Shown here: positions 6,284-13,042 of the stretch, piece after piece
Position numbering within the stretch: the stretch's first letter is position 1
How the letters are laid out: every line of letters starts with the position of its first letter
NCBI GenBank assembly: GCA_023460055.1
Contig: JAEWRJ010000037.1
Span: 1-17,125 of the forward strand
From: Bacillota bacterium
Lineage (GTDB): Bacteria > Bacillota > Clostridia > Christensenellales > Aristaeellaceae
Length of the DNA: 17,125 nt
Direction: 5' to 3'
The notes under the pieces: model-generated
The model's database searches: none
Seen by the model: the letters and a program-made list of their open reading frames with translations, nothing else
What the model was told of the DNA's origin: nothing
Program-made: the position numbers and the translations under genes

Positions 6284-7120
6284 TTACGCTTTGATGGCCT
6301 GGATGGCCACGCAGCCCGGCCCGCCCTGAACGGTAAAGGAAGGGGTTAAGGTAAAGGTGAGTATCTTGATGCCCGGAAACGCCTTGCCGATGATCTCCGA
6401 AGCGGTCTCCAGCAGATCCCCCGCCATCGCGTGCGAGATGGCGATGTGATAGCCCGCGTCCACGCCAATACGCTTCATGTCATCGGCAATAGCCTGTACG
6501 GCGCGCTTGAACGAACGCTGGAGGGAGAGGCGGGTCAGCTGCTTTCCATCCGCCGTAGGCGTCATCACAGGCGCCAGCTTGATCAGCTTGCCAATGTTCG
6601 CCATGAGGGGAGAAAGCCGGCCGCCCCGGCGCAGATAGTCAAAATCCCTGGGGATGAGGTAGCTTTTCGCGGTATGAAGCAGCTTTTCAAGCTCGGCGAT
6701 GATCGCGTGAGCATCAAAGCCCTTTTTAGCCAGATCAAGGGCCCGCAGGACCAGAACACGCTGCGGATAGCACAGGGTCCTTGAGTTGAACACCGTGATG
6801 CGCTCGGGGGTCTGGGCCATGGATACCGCGCCGCAGGCCGTCTGGTATGTGCCGGACAGGCCGTCCGCGATGGTGATGTTGAGGATCTCGTCCTGCGGAT
6901 ACTTGTTGTAAATATCGAGCACCTCGCCAACTGCCGGTTGTGACGAGCTTGGGACATGCCCCTGATGGATGATATCGATGAATTCTTCTGTCTTGATCTC
7001 TTGCTGTTCCCGATAAGTCTTTCCGTTGACGGTGACAGTGAGCATCGCGATGTCTATGCCGATCGCTTCCGCCTCTGCCTTGGTGTACAGCGTGGATGAG
7101 TCCGATACGATGCGGATCAT
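6284..7120 (-). CDS. DegV family (FakB-like) fatty-acid-binding protein
   Basis: The 278-residue protein spans the full DegV/FakB family. It starts MIRIVSDSSTLYTKAEAEA, has the lipid-binding SSSQPAVGE (residues 58-66), a central ADGLSGTYQTA and a C-terminal GGPGCVAI segment. Family members cradle a fatty acid; in FakAB systems the FakA kinase phosphorylates it for use in phospholipid synthesis. No fakA is present in the window, as is common for paralogous degV genes. The start at 7120 has AAGGAGGA 7 nt upstream; an ATG at 7150 lacks a site and would add ten residues unlike the family. The gene is monocistronic, divergent from azlC, with a probable terminator after it. Confidence 0.92.
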   Translation of the reverse strand: MIRIVSDSSTLYTKAEAEAIGIDIAMLTVTVNGKTYREQQEIKTEEFIDIIHQGHVPSSSQPAVGEVLDIYNKYPQDEILNITIADGLSGTYQTACGAVSMAQTPERITVFNSRTLCYPQRVLVLRALDLAKKGFDAHAIIAELEKLLHTAKSYLIPRDFDYLRRGGRLSPLMANIGKLIKLAPVMTPTADGKQLTRLSLQRSFKRAVQAIADDMKRIGVDAGYHIAISHAMAGDLLETASEIIGKAFPGIKILTFTLTPSFTVQGGPGCVAIQAIKA

Positions 7121-7172
7121 GGGTGTTTCCTCCTTGATATGCCGGGTCATGGCTCATTTGGAGCCAGATTTA

Positions 7173-7201
7173 TCTGTACCTTAATGGTTTCCCAGTTTCA
7201 A
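7173..7201 (-). promoter_or_regulatory. Weak candidate promoter for the degV-family gene
   Basis: Reading leftward, TTGAAA (7201-7196) and TACAGA (7178-7173) are 17 bp apart. The -10 matches the consensus poorly. A 6 bp hairpin (7150-7166, TGGCTC-N5-GAGCCA) would lie at the very start of the leader. The spacing is right but the call is tentative. Confidence 0.35.
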
Positions 7202-7322
7202 CATAACACGCATCCCTCGCTTTGTACAGAAACTTATTTAAACGGCGTCTTCTGCATGGCGCAGGCGGAGGCGCGCAAGGAAACACCAATGCTCTCAAAA
7301 CAAATTAAATACATGCCCTCCT

Positions 7323-7351
7323 TTGCATTTGCATGAACTCTTTCCTACAAT
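7323..7351 (+). promoter_or_regulatory. Promoter of azlCD
   Basis: TTGCAT (7323-7328) and TACAAT (7346-7351) are separated by 17 bp and lie about 30 bp upstream of the azlC start. Transcription should begin near 7358, leaving only about 25 nt of leader, so there is no room for a T-box or other riboswitch. Confidence 0.65.
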
Positions 7352-7383
7352 GTCCAAAGACTTGAGGGAAGGGGCTGGGCTTG

Positions 7384-8088
7384 ATGAAGACGGGCAAAGA
7401 ACTCAAAGAGGCGCTGCTGAAGACCATCCCGGTGGCGGCGGGCTACCTGGTGATGGGCTTTGGCTTCGGCGTATTGCTGACCGCCAGGGGTTACCCCTTT
7501 TTCTGGGCACCGATGATGGGGCTGATCGTCTATGCCGGGTCGATGCAGTTTGTGCTGATCGACCTGCTGGCGGGGGGTGCCGGCATCATCACAGCAGCCG
7601 TGATGACCTTTTTAATCAACGCGCGGCATTTGTTTTACGGCCTGTCGATGCTGGATGAGTACAGGCGCGTCAAGCGCGGGCGCAACTACCTGATCTTTTC
7701 GCTGACAGACGAGACCTTTTCCATCGTGGCAAGCGGCCTGCCCAAGCCGGATCTGGACCCGGGGCGCTACTACCTGGGCGTCTCGGCGCTGGATCAAAGC
7801 TACTGGGTGGCAGGATGCCTGCTGGGCGGCCTGGCGGGAGAGACTCTGCCCTTTGACTTCCGGGGCATCGAGTTTTCGATGACTGCCCTGTTTATCGTCA
7901 CTTTTGTGGAGCAATGGCGAATCGCCCGCGACAAGCTGCCCGCCCTGATCGGCTTGGGTTCGGCGCTGCTTTCTCTGATCGTCTTTGGAAAAGATCAATT
8001 GATCCTGCCGGCGATGGGGCTGATCCTTGTATGCCTGCTGATTGCCCGCAAGCGGGATATCGGCTGGATGGAGGGCCCGCGCGCATGA
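7384..8088 (+). CDS. azlC: AzlC family branched-chain amino acid exporter subunit
   Basis: The 234-residue integral membrane protein matches AzlC, the large subunit of the AzlCD (BrnFE-type) exporter for leucine, isoleucine, valine and, in some species, methionine or analogues. Landmarks are the first hydrophobic block with PVAAGYLVMGFGFG (residues about 16-29), GLIVYAGSMQF and LINARHLFYGLSM, a strongly conserved AzlC signature with charged residues inside the membrane region. Several further helices follow, ending in a basic tail. An AGGGAAGGGG ribosome binding site precedes both a TTG at 7381 and the ATG at 7384; I take the ATG. Its stop overlaps the azlD start (ATGA), so the two subunits are translationally coupled. 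No Lrp/AzlB-like regulator gene is nearby. Confidence 0.92.
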   Translation: MKTGKELKEALLKTIPVAAGYLVMGFGFGVLLTARGYPFFWAPMMGLIVYAGSMQFVLIDLLAGGAGIITAAVMTFLINARHLFYGLSMLDEYRRVKRGRNYLIFSLTDETFSIVASGLPKPDLDPGRYYLGVSALDQSYWVAGCLLGGLAGETLPFDFRGIEFSMTALFIVTFVEQWRIARDKLPALIGLGSALLSLIVFGKDQLILPAMGLILVCLLIARKRDIGWMEGPRA

Positions 8089-8408
8089 ACACGCAGGAAG
8101 TTTTGGTGGTTCTGACCGCCGCCCTGGTGACGGCGGCGCTGCGCTTCGCGCCTTTTATTCTCTTCCCGCCGGGCAAGAAAACGCCCGCGCTGGTGCTGTA
8201 CCTGGGCCGTGTGCTGCCTTGTGCCGTCGTCGGCATGCTGGTCGTCTACTGCCTGAGGGGGGTGGAATTCTCGGGCGTTTCCCGCTGGCTGCCGGAAGCC
8301 GTGTCGGTCGCGCTGGTCGCCATCAGTTACCGGCGCAGGCGCAACAGCCTGCTGAGCATCGTGGCGGGGACCGCCTGCTATATGATTCTGATTAGGCTGG
8401 TGGTATAA
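8085..8408 (+). CDS. azlD: AzlD family branched-chain amino acid exporter subunit
   Basis: The 107-residue, very hydrophobic protein fits AzlD, the small partner of AzlC. It has about four membrane segments, starting LVVLTAALVTAALRFAPFIL, where the T-(A/x)-x-x-R-F-x-P-F pattern is characteristic, and ending with LLSIVAGTACYMILIRLV. The ATG at 8085 overlaps the azlC stop by the ATGA arrangement, with no independent ribosome binding site needed. A longer in-frame opening starts earlier inside azlC but would add non-AzlD residues. The 3' end holds an extended -10 promoter for the next gene. Confidence 0.9.
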   Translation: MNTQEVLVVLTAALVTAALRFAPFILFPPGKKTPALVLYLGRVLPCAVVGMLVVYCLRGVEFSGVSRWLPEAVSVALVAISYRRRRNSLLSIVAGTACYMILIRLVV

Positions 8409-8409
8409 T
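8401..8409 (+). promoter_or_regulatory. Extended -10 promoter for the thuA-like gene
   Basis: TGGTATAAT matches the extended -10 form (TGnTATAAT) exactly. No good -35 lies upstream, which extended -10 promoters can do without. It overlaps the last codons and stop of azlD, so the next gene could be made both from azlCD readthrough and from its own start near 8416. Confidence 0.5.
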
Positions 8410-8440
8410 GATGGGGAGAAACGTACAGGAGGAAGATACC

Positions 8441-9226
8441 ATGAGTTTGCCCCGTGTTACGGTTTGGAATGAGTTTATCCATGAAACAGAGCATGAAAGC
8501 GTCCGGGCGATCTATCCGGATGGTATTCACGGCTGTATCCGTGATTTTTTAAAGGCAGCGGGCCACGACGTGCAGACAGCCACCCTGACAGAGCCCGAGC
8601 ACGGCCTGACCGATGAGGTGCTGGACAGCACCGATGTGCTGATCTGGTGGGGCCATGTCGCCCACCACAAGGTAGAAGACGAGATCGTCGAACGCGTATG
8701 GCGGCGCGTGGTCGCGGGCATGGGCCTGATCGTGCTGCACTCCGGCCACGCCAGCAAGATCTTCCGCAAGGTCTGCGGCACCCCCACGGGCTTCCTGCGC
8801 TGGCGCGAAGCCGGCGAATCGGAAGTGGTCTGGACGGTGGAACCCTCGCACCCCATCGCTAAAGGCCTCGGCCCTAATTTCGTCATCCCGCACGAGGAGA
8901 TGTACGGCGAACGTTTCAATATCCCTGCCCCCGACGAGCTGATATTCCTGGGCTGGTTTGAGGGCGGAGAAGTGTTCCGCTCCGGCTGCACCTGGCGCCG
9001 CGGCCGCGGCAAGGTCTTCTACTTCCAGCCCGGCCACGAGACCTTCCCGATCTACCACCAGGCGGAGATCCAGCAGGTGATCAAAAACGCCGTGCTCTGG
9101 GCTGCCCCCCAGGACGAGATCAAGCCCGGCACCGAGGAAGTCAGCTTCACCCCCGCCCCGCCCGTGATGGCGCTGCGCGACACCGGCTTCCAAGCCGTTG
9201 AAGGGCTGCACGACAAGGTGGAGTAA
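8441..9226 (+). CDS. ThuA-like (trehalose utilisation) domain protein
   Basis: The 261-residue protein fits the ThuA-like family (PF06283), which has a class I glutamine-amidotransferase-like fold. Supporting segments are VTVWNEF at the start, DVLIWWGHVAHHKV (about 67-80), GMGLIVLHSGHASKIF, WTVEPSHPIAKGL, HEEMYGERF and GKVFYFQPGHETFPIYH near the end. ThuA proteins are linked to trehalose or other disaccharide catabolism, probably acting on oxidised sugars, but the chemistry is unsettled. The start has AGGAGG 8 nt upstream; an ATG at 8408 lacks this. No glycosidase or sugar transporter adjoins it; the nearest sugar ABC operon is more than 6 kb away, so the pathway is not apparent from context. 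Confidence 0.9.
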   Translation: MSLPRVTVWNEFIHETEHESVRAIYPDGIHGCIRDFLKAAGHDVQTATLTEPEHGLTDEVLDSTDVLIWWGHVAHHKVEDEIVERVWRRVVAGMGLIVLHSGHASKIFRKVCGTPTGFLRWREAGESEVVWTVEPSHPIAKGLGPNFVIPHEEMYGERFNIPAPDELIFLGWFEGGEVFRSGCTWRRGRGKVFYFQPGHETFPIYHQAEIQQVIKNAVLWAAPQDEIKPGTEEVSFTPAPPVMALRDTGFQAVEGLHDKVE

Positions 9227-9242
9227 CTAAAACATATCTAAC

Positions 9243-9284
9243 AAACAGCCTATGGAGACACGATTGTCCCCACAGGCTGTTTTA
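9243..9284 (+). terminator. Rho-independent terminator after the thuA-like gene
   Basis: AACAGCCT (9244-9251) pairs with AGGCTGTT (9274-9281), and inside it TGG-GACA pairs with TGTC-CCA around a small loop. The stem is followed by TTTTATAAT. It ends the azlCD-thuA unit and could also stop leftward transcription from cadA. Confidence 0.85.
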
Positions 9285-9355
9285 TAATATATAAATAAAG
9301 AAATGAAACTGGGTTACGTCTCGCACAGAGGACGCAGCCCCGTCTCCTCCCCGTC

Positions 9356-9390
9356 ATTCAGCATTCCGCATTCAGCCTTCAGCATTAATC
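9356..9390. repeat. Degenerate heptanucleotide array at the cadA stop codon
   Basis: Five consecutive 7-mers: ATTCAGC, ATTCCGC, ATTCAGC, CTTCAGC, ATTAATC. The cadA stop codon (9372-9374, leftward) and the last few codons (encoding INAEG) fall inside it. The unit is close to GCTGAAT on the coding strand of cadA. Confidence 0.6.
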
Positions 9391-11219
9391 AGTTTGTTTT
9401 CCCTCTTCAGCGTCCTCATGGCGTTGAGCACCGCCAGGATCGTCACGCCCACATCGGCGAACACGGCGTACCAGAGGCTGCCAATGCCGATCACACTGAA
9501 CACCATCACCAGCGCCTTGACGCCGATGGCAAACACGGCGTTTTGCTTGGCGATCCTCAGGGTCTTGCGGGCGATGCGGATGGCCAGCGGCAGTTTGAGG
9601 GGATTGTCATCCATCAGGACGATATCGGCCGCCTCAATGGCTGCGTCCGAGCCCAGGGCCCCCATGGCGACGCCTACGTCGGCGCGGGCCAGAGAGGGCG
9701 CGTCGTTGATGCCGTCGCCCACAAAGGCGAGTCTGGCGCGCGGGGACAGCATGCTGTCAAGCAGGGCTACCTTATCCTGCGGCAGCAGACTGTGATGCAC
9801 CTCGGAAATGCCCAGCTCAGCCCCCACAGACTCGGCGGACGGCTTGCTGTCGCCCGACAGCATGGCGATGCGCGTAATCCCCAGGGCCTTCAGCTGCAGG
9901 ATGGCTTCCTTTGACCCGGACTTCAGGCTGTCGGTAATGAGAATGTAACCCGCGTAAGCGCCATCCCGCCCAAGGTGGATCAGCGCGCCGGGATGAGCGG
10001 GCTCCTCAGGCGTGATGCCGTTCTCGCGCATCCAGGCGGCATTGCCGATAACAACGCGCCGGCCGTCCACGAGGGCGGACAGGCCGCGGCCGGCCACCTC
10101 ACTCACCTCGCTGACCAGGGTGAGGTCGATATCCTGCCCATAGGCCGCGCGAAGCGACTGAGCGATGGGATGGCCGGAGTGCGCCTCCGCATAGGCGGCG
10201 ATCCTGATCATCTCGTCCCTGTCCATACCCCGTGGCTCCACGCGGGATACATGGAAACTGCCCTGCGTGAGCGTGCCGGTCTTGTCAAACACCAGCGTTC
10301 TGGCCTGCGCCAGCGCTTCCAGGTAGTTGCTGCCCTTGATTAGGATGCCCTGTCGGGACGCGCCGCCCAGGCCGCCGAAGAAGCTGAGCGGGATGGAGAC
10401 CACCAGGGCGCAGGGGCAACTGACCACCAGGAACTGCAGCGCCTTGTACAGCCATTCCTGGAAATTCTGCCCAAATAACAGGGGAGGTACAGCCGCCAGG
10501 AGCACCGCCAGCACCACCACCACGGGGGTATAGACCAGGCTGAAGCGGGTGATAAAGTTTTCGGATTCGGATTTTCGGCTGCCGGCGTTTTCCACCAGAT
10601 CGAGTATCTGTGAAACGGTGGACTCGCCGAAGGTCTTGGTCACCTCCACCGTCAAAGGGCCTGTCAGGTTGACGCTGCCGCTATAGATCACATCGCCCGG
10701 CGCGACATCGCGCGGGAGAGATTCTCCAGTCAGCATCGCGCTGTTGAGGGCGGAGCGGCCGTCCAGCACCAGTCCATCCAGCGGTATCTTGCCGCCGGGC
10801 CGCACCAGGATATGATCGCCCACCTTCACCTCTTCAGGGGCTACGCTCACCGGCTCGCCGTCTTTGATAAGCCAGGCTTCATCGGGCCGCAGATCCATCA
10901 AGCCGGCAATGGAGCGTCGGGACTTATCCACAGCGTAGCTTTGAAACAGCTCGCCGATCTGATAAAACAGCATGACAGCCACGGCTTCCGGGAATTCGCC
11001 GATGGCGATCGCGCCGATGGTGGCCAGGGACATCAGGAAGTTCTCGTCAAACACCTGCCCGCCCATGATGCCCTGTACAGCGCTCCGCAGCACATCATAG
11101 CCGATCAGCGCGTAGGCGGCCATCATCAGCGAGATCCTGACAGAATCGGATACCGGCAGGATCAGGCCGAGCGTGAACAGCAGGGCGGCCAGGATAATCC
11201 GCCAAAGCCTTTTCTTCAT
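9372..11219 (-). CDS. cadA: Zn/Cd/Pb-type heavy-metal P1B ATPase
   Basis: The 615-residue protein is a complete P1B-ATPase of the CadA/ZntA group. It has the membrane metal site SCPCALVVS (CPC at 268-270), the actuator loop TGES (164-167), phosphorylation site DKTGT (312-316), nucleotide motif SGHP (347-350) and the hinge GDGINDAP (500-507). The CPC followed by ALVVSIPLSFFGG is typical of Zn2+/Cd2+/Pb2+ exporters rather than copper ones. No heavy-metal-associated domain is fused to it; the N-terminus starts directly at membrane helices, and the HMA domain is a separate gene just upstream, overlapping by ATGA. It would pump metal out of the cytoplasm with ATP. The last residues (INAEG) come from a heptamer repeat, suggesting that the original C-terminal end was altered. 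Confidence 0.93.
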   Translation of the reverse strand: MKKRLWRIILAALLFTLGLILPVSDSVRISLMMAAYALIGYDVLRSAVQGIMGGQVFDENFLMSLATIGAIAIGEFPEAVAVMLFYQIGELFQSYAVDKSRRSIAGLMDLRPDEAWLIKDGEPVSVAPEEVKVGDHILVRPGGKIPLDGLVLDGRSALNSAMLTGESLPRDVAPGDVIYSGSVNLTGPLTVEVTKTFGESTVSQILDLVENAGSRKSESENFITRFSLVYTPVVVVLAVLLAAVPPLLFGQNFQEWLYKALQFLVVSCPCALVVSIPLSFFGGLGGASRQGILIKGSNYLEALAQARTLVFDKTGTLTQGSFHVSRVEPRGMDRDEMIRIAAYAEAHSGHPIAQSLRAAYGQDIDLTLVSEVSEVAGRGLSALVDGRRVVIGNAAWMRENGITPEEPAHPGALIHLGRDGAYAGYILITDSLKSGSKEAILQLKALGITRIAMLSGDSKPSAESVGAELGISEVHHSLLPQDKVALLDSMLSPRARLAFVGDGINDAPSLARADVGVAMGALGSDAAIEAADIVLMDDNPLKLPLAIRIARKTLRIAKQNAVFAIGVKALVMVFSVIGIGSLWYAVFADVGVTILAVLNAMRTLKRENKLINAEG

Positions 11220-11434
11220 AAAGATAGTACCGCAGTCGGCTCTATGCGCTTGATCACCCGGGCGGCTTCCTTCATGATCTCCGCGTGCCGCGCGTCATCG
11301 GTTTCTATATTCAGCTTGGACGCGAAAAAGTTGACCGAGCAGGCTCCTACGCCTTCGATCGCCGCAATCTTCTTTTCTATCCTGGCGGCACAGGCCGCGC
11401 AGTCCACCTTCAGAGGGTAAGTTTTCCTGGTCAT
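11216..11434 (-). CDS. Stand-alone heavy-metal-associated (HMA) domain protein
   Basis: The 72-residue product is one HMA ferredoxin-like domain with the metal-binding pair VDCAACAARIE (C12 and C15) and a following helix KKIAAIEGVGACSVNF typical of the fold. It probably passes Zn2+ or Cd2+ to, or regulates, the ATPase whose start it overlaps (TGA inside ATGA), so the two are coupled and made in similar amounts. In most CadA proteins this domain is fused to the N-terminus; here it is a separate polypeptide. The ATG at 11434 has GGAGG 8 nt upstream, and a longer frame back to 11515 would run through the promoter and operator. Confidence 0.88.
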   Translation of the reverse strand: MTRKTYPLKVDCAACAARIEKKIAAIEGVGACSVNFFASKLNIETDDARHAEIMKEAARVIKRIEPTAVLSL

Positions 11435-11464
11435 TCTGCCTTCCTCCGCTCCGTCACATTCTAT

Positions 11465-11488
11465 ACGGTTGAACATCCATTCAACCGT
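11465..11488. promoter_or_regulatory. ArsR/SmtB-like operator 1 for the metal efflux operon
   Basis: ACGGTTGAA-CATCCA-TTCAACCGT is a perfect 9 bp inverted repeat, resembling the TGAA-N6-TTCA operators of Zn/Cd-sensing ArsR/SmtB repressors. It lies just downstream of the expected transcription start, where a bound repressor would block elongation. Confidence 0.75.
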
Positions 11489-11492
11489 AATC

Positions 11493-11522
11493 ATTATAGT
11501 TGAGCATCCGCGCAACTGTCAA
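11493..11522 (-). promoter_or_regulatory. Promoter of the HMA-cadA operon
   Basis: Reading leftward, perfect TTGACA (11522-11517) and perfect TATAAT (11498-11493) hexamers are separated by 18 bp. The spacer is almost filled by operator 2. A promoter this strong implies that the operon is kept off by a repressor without metal. Confidence 0.85.
11498..11517. promoter_or_regulatory. ArsR/SmtB-like operator 2, between -35 and -10
   Basis: AGTTGAGC-ATCC-GCGCAACT is an inverted repeat with 7 of 8 pairs. It shares 14 of 18 positions with the core of operator 1 (GTTGAACATCC...). The two centres are about 31 bp apart, close to three helical turns, so two dimers would sit on the same face of the DNA. 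Confidence 0.65.
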
Positions 11523-11583
11523 TAGCTGCCCGCACATCGCCAACTTGAATTTATGAATGAAATTTTAAGCTAATGTGTCATTA

Positions 11584-11612
11584 TTGACATATTTCAAAGA
11601 ACGGCGTATAAT
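11584..11612 (+). promoter_or_regulatory. Consensus promoter of the small lipoprotein gene
   Basis: TTGACA (11584-11589) and TATAAT (11607-11612) are both perfect and are separated by 17 bp, the ideal spacing. Transcription should start around 11619. No operator-like symmetry is seen in the spacer. Confidence 0.85.
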
Positions 11613-11617
11613 GAAAA

Positions 11618-11638
11618 TGCATTGTTGAATACAATGCA
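11618..11638 (+). promoter_or_regulatory. 5' stem-loop at the start of the lipoprotein mRNA
   Basis: TGCATTG-N7-CAATGCA is a perfect 7 bp inverted repeat at the expected transcription start. It could shield the mRNA 5' end from decay or be a regulator-binding site. The ribosome binding site lies about 20 nt further on, so it is not masked by this stem. Confidence 0.5.
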
Positions 11639-11675
11639 ACATCGGGTGCAGACGCACACGAAGGAGGAAAGAGAA

Positions 11676-11831
11676 ATGAAATCAACCATCAAGAAACTGA
11701 CCCTGCTGCTGTTTGTGGCAGTCGTAGCCCTCGCCCTGGCCGGATGCAGCCAGACCGCAAAACCCGCAGAGGCGACAGTCGCCCCCGTTGCGGAAACCCC
11801 CGTGACTGATGCAGCCACAGCCAACCCCTAA
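11676..11831 (+). CDS. Small secreted lipoprotein (51 aa)
   Basis: The product has a textbook type II signal peptide: a basic start MKSTIKK, a hydrophobic core of about 12 residues, and the lipobox LAGC with the acylated cysteine at residue 22. The mature part would be only 30 residues (CSQTAKPAEATVAP and on), rich in Ala, Thr, Pro and Val, without any enzymatic motif and probably unstructured. The start has AGGAGG 8 nt upstream; an earlier ATG at 11622 has none. The gene is a closed unit with consensus promoter, 5' hairpin and terminator, which argues for high expression rather than for a fragment. No family was recognised. It could alternatively be a leftover lipoprotein signal from a lost binding protein, but the ordered stop-terminator arrangement speaks against that. 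Confidence 0.75.
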   Translation: MKSTIKKLTLLLFVAVVALALAGCSQTAKPAEATVAPVAETPVTDAATANP

Positions 11832-11870
11832 GCTCCTGTAGACTCCGGCTTCAGAAAAGTTGATCCCCCC

Positions 11871-11909
11871 TCGCCCGCTCCCTTTATTGAAGGAGCGGGC
11901 GATTTATTT
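11871..11909 (+). terminator. Rho-independent terminator of the small lipoprotein gene
   Basis: TCGCCCGCTCC (11871-11881) pairs perfectly with GGAGCGGGCGA (11892-11902), an 11 bp GC-rich stem with a 10 nt loop, followed by TTTATTT. It begins 40 bp after the lipoprotein stop codon and only about 40 bp before the next gene. Confidence 0.9.
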
Positions 11910-11946
11910 GGGTATGATTACTTATCCCTATGTTAATGGAGGGCTT

Positions 11947-12672
11947 ATGGAGATCTATCGTGTGCGGATCAGCCGCGTGGACGATCTGGGTGATCTGGTC
12001 CGCGTTTATTACTTTGACAAACCCGCCGGTTTTGACTGGGATGAGGGGGCGCATGTTCACCTGGGTCTGCCCGGATTTGACGCGGGGGAAAAGCGTGATA
12101 AGACCCTGGTGCGGCATATGTCCATCCTGACCTTGGTTGAAGAAGATACGGTTGGCGTAATCACGCGGCTGGACAGCAGCGACTCGCGCTACAAACTCAT
12201 GATCACCGGTATGAAGCCCGGCGACGAAGCATCCCTGTTCAAAACCGGCAGCGCCCTGCGCCTCAAGCGGGACGGGCGGCCCGTGGTGATCCTGACAATG
12301 GGCGTGGCCGTTGGAGCGATGCGTCCCCTGGCTATCAGCTACGCGAATAACCCGGAAGGCATCCCGGAGATGACGGCCATCACCGTCAACCGCAGGGACA
12401 GCTATCCTTTCAAGGAAGAGCTTGAAGCCCTTGAGGCGCCGCGCCTGACGCTGTACCATGTGAAAAGCAGATCGACATTTCAGCACGCCCTGCTCGGCCT
12501 GATACTCGACAATAAACCCTGGTTTTTGATCATCGGCAGCAATGATTTTCTGCGCGACTGCATCTACGGCCTGAGGGACAGAGGCATTTCCCCCGATGAT
12601 ATGGTGGTTGACCTCAAGCCTGAAAAGCGCGCGGTACTTTTTGAGAGCCTGGGCTTATACGGCCAGGAATAA
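11947..12672 (+). CDS. FNR-like FAD-binding oxidoreductase domain protein
   Basis: The 241-residue protein looks like a ferredoxin-NADP reductase-type two-domain module without a [2Fe-2S] domain. An N-terminal beta barrel contains LVRHMSI, resembling the R-x-(Y/F)-S flavin motif, and GMKPGDEASLF, resembling the loop before the flavin isoalloxazine. The second half starts at VVILTMGVAVGAMRPL, in the place of the usual G-G-(T/x)-G-I-x-P nucleotide motif but with changed residues, and ends PEKRAVLFESLGLYGQE, without an aromatic C-terminus. It may pass electrons between NAD(P)H and an unknown partner. The ATG at 11947 has GGAGG 4 nt upstream, somewhat close; earlier in-frame ATGs lie in or next to the terminator and lack a site. 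Its promoter is not obvious, so it may rely on a start within 11903-11940 or on readthrough. Confidence 0.6.
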   Translation: MEIYRVRISRVDDLGDLVRVYYFDKPAGFDWDEGAHVHLGLPGFDAGEKRDKTLVRHMSILTLVEEDTVGVITRLDSSDSRYKLMITGMKPGDEASLFKTGSALRLKRDGRPVVILTMGVAVGAMRPLAISYANNPEGIPEMTAITVNRRDSYPFKEELEALEAPRLTLYHVKSRSTFQHALLGLILDNKPWFLIIGSNDFLRDCIYGLRDRGISPDDMVVDLKPEKRAVLFESLGLYGQE

Positions 12673-12692
12673 TCCATATTGATTGGATAAGC

Positions 12693-13041
12693 TCACACTC
12701 GTTTCAAGTATGCCCCGGAAATCGCCTGGATTATCTGCCCTTTTTCTGTCCTTAGGCCAAGTGCTTTTAAGTCGATCGGTTCCGATTTCATCTCAGCAAT
12801 GAATTCCGCTATATCCCGCGCGATAGGATCGGACACAAGTACCTGTGTTTCAGGGCCAAGCAGTATATATAGCCTGAAGACATCATTCCTCAACGATCAG
12901 TACCATATCAATATCCTTTGTTGCCCGAAACTCCATATTGAAGCCGGAAAACAGAAGATCGCAGGCTGTCCCGCCGATGATCACATACTGCTCTTCACAG
13001 CCCTCAAACCAGCGCCTGAAGGATTCCAAACCGGATACCAT
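12693..13041 (-). pseudogene. AbiEii-like nucleotidyltransferase, internally deleted and frameshifted
   Basis: The first part (13041 to stop at 12883, 52 aa) reads like the N-terminus of clostridial AbiEii-type nucleotidyltransferases: EEQYVIIGGTACDLLF (GG motif) and FRATKDIDMVLIVE (the D-x-D metal pair). A different frame then continues from about 12893 with RNDVFRLYILLGPE and on to KRV (stop at 12693), which reads like the family's C-terminal end. From memory, full-length relatives carry about 130-140 residues between these two blocks, including the third catalytic carboxylate. All are missing, and the junction near 12885-12894 shifts the frame by one. The gene would have been co-transcribed with the upstream winged-helix gene (stop 1 nt before the ATG). 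The toxin or transferase activity should be lost. Confidence 0.7.
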
Positions 13042-13042
13042 A

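Noticed and set aside
7150..7383. T-box or amino acid riboswitch before azlC
   Set aside because: The promoter at 7323-7351 leaves a leader of about 25 nt, and no T-box AGGGTGG-ACCGCG element is seen upstream.
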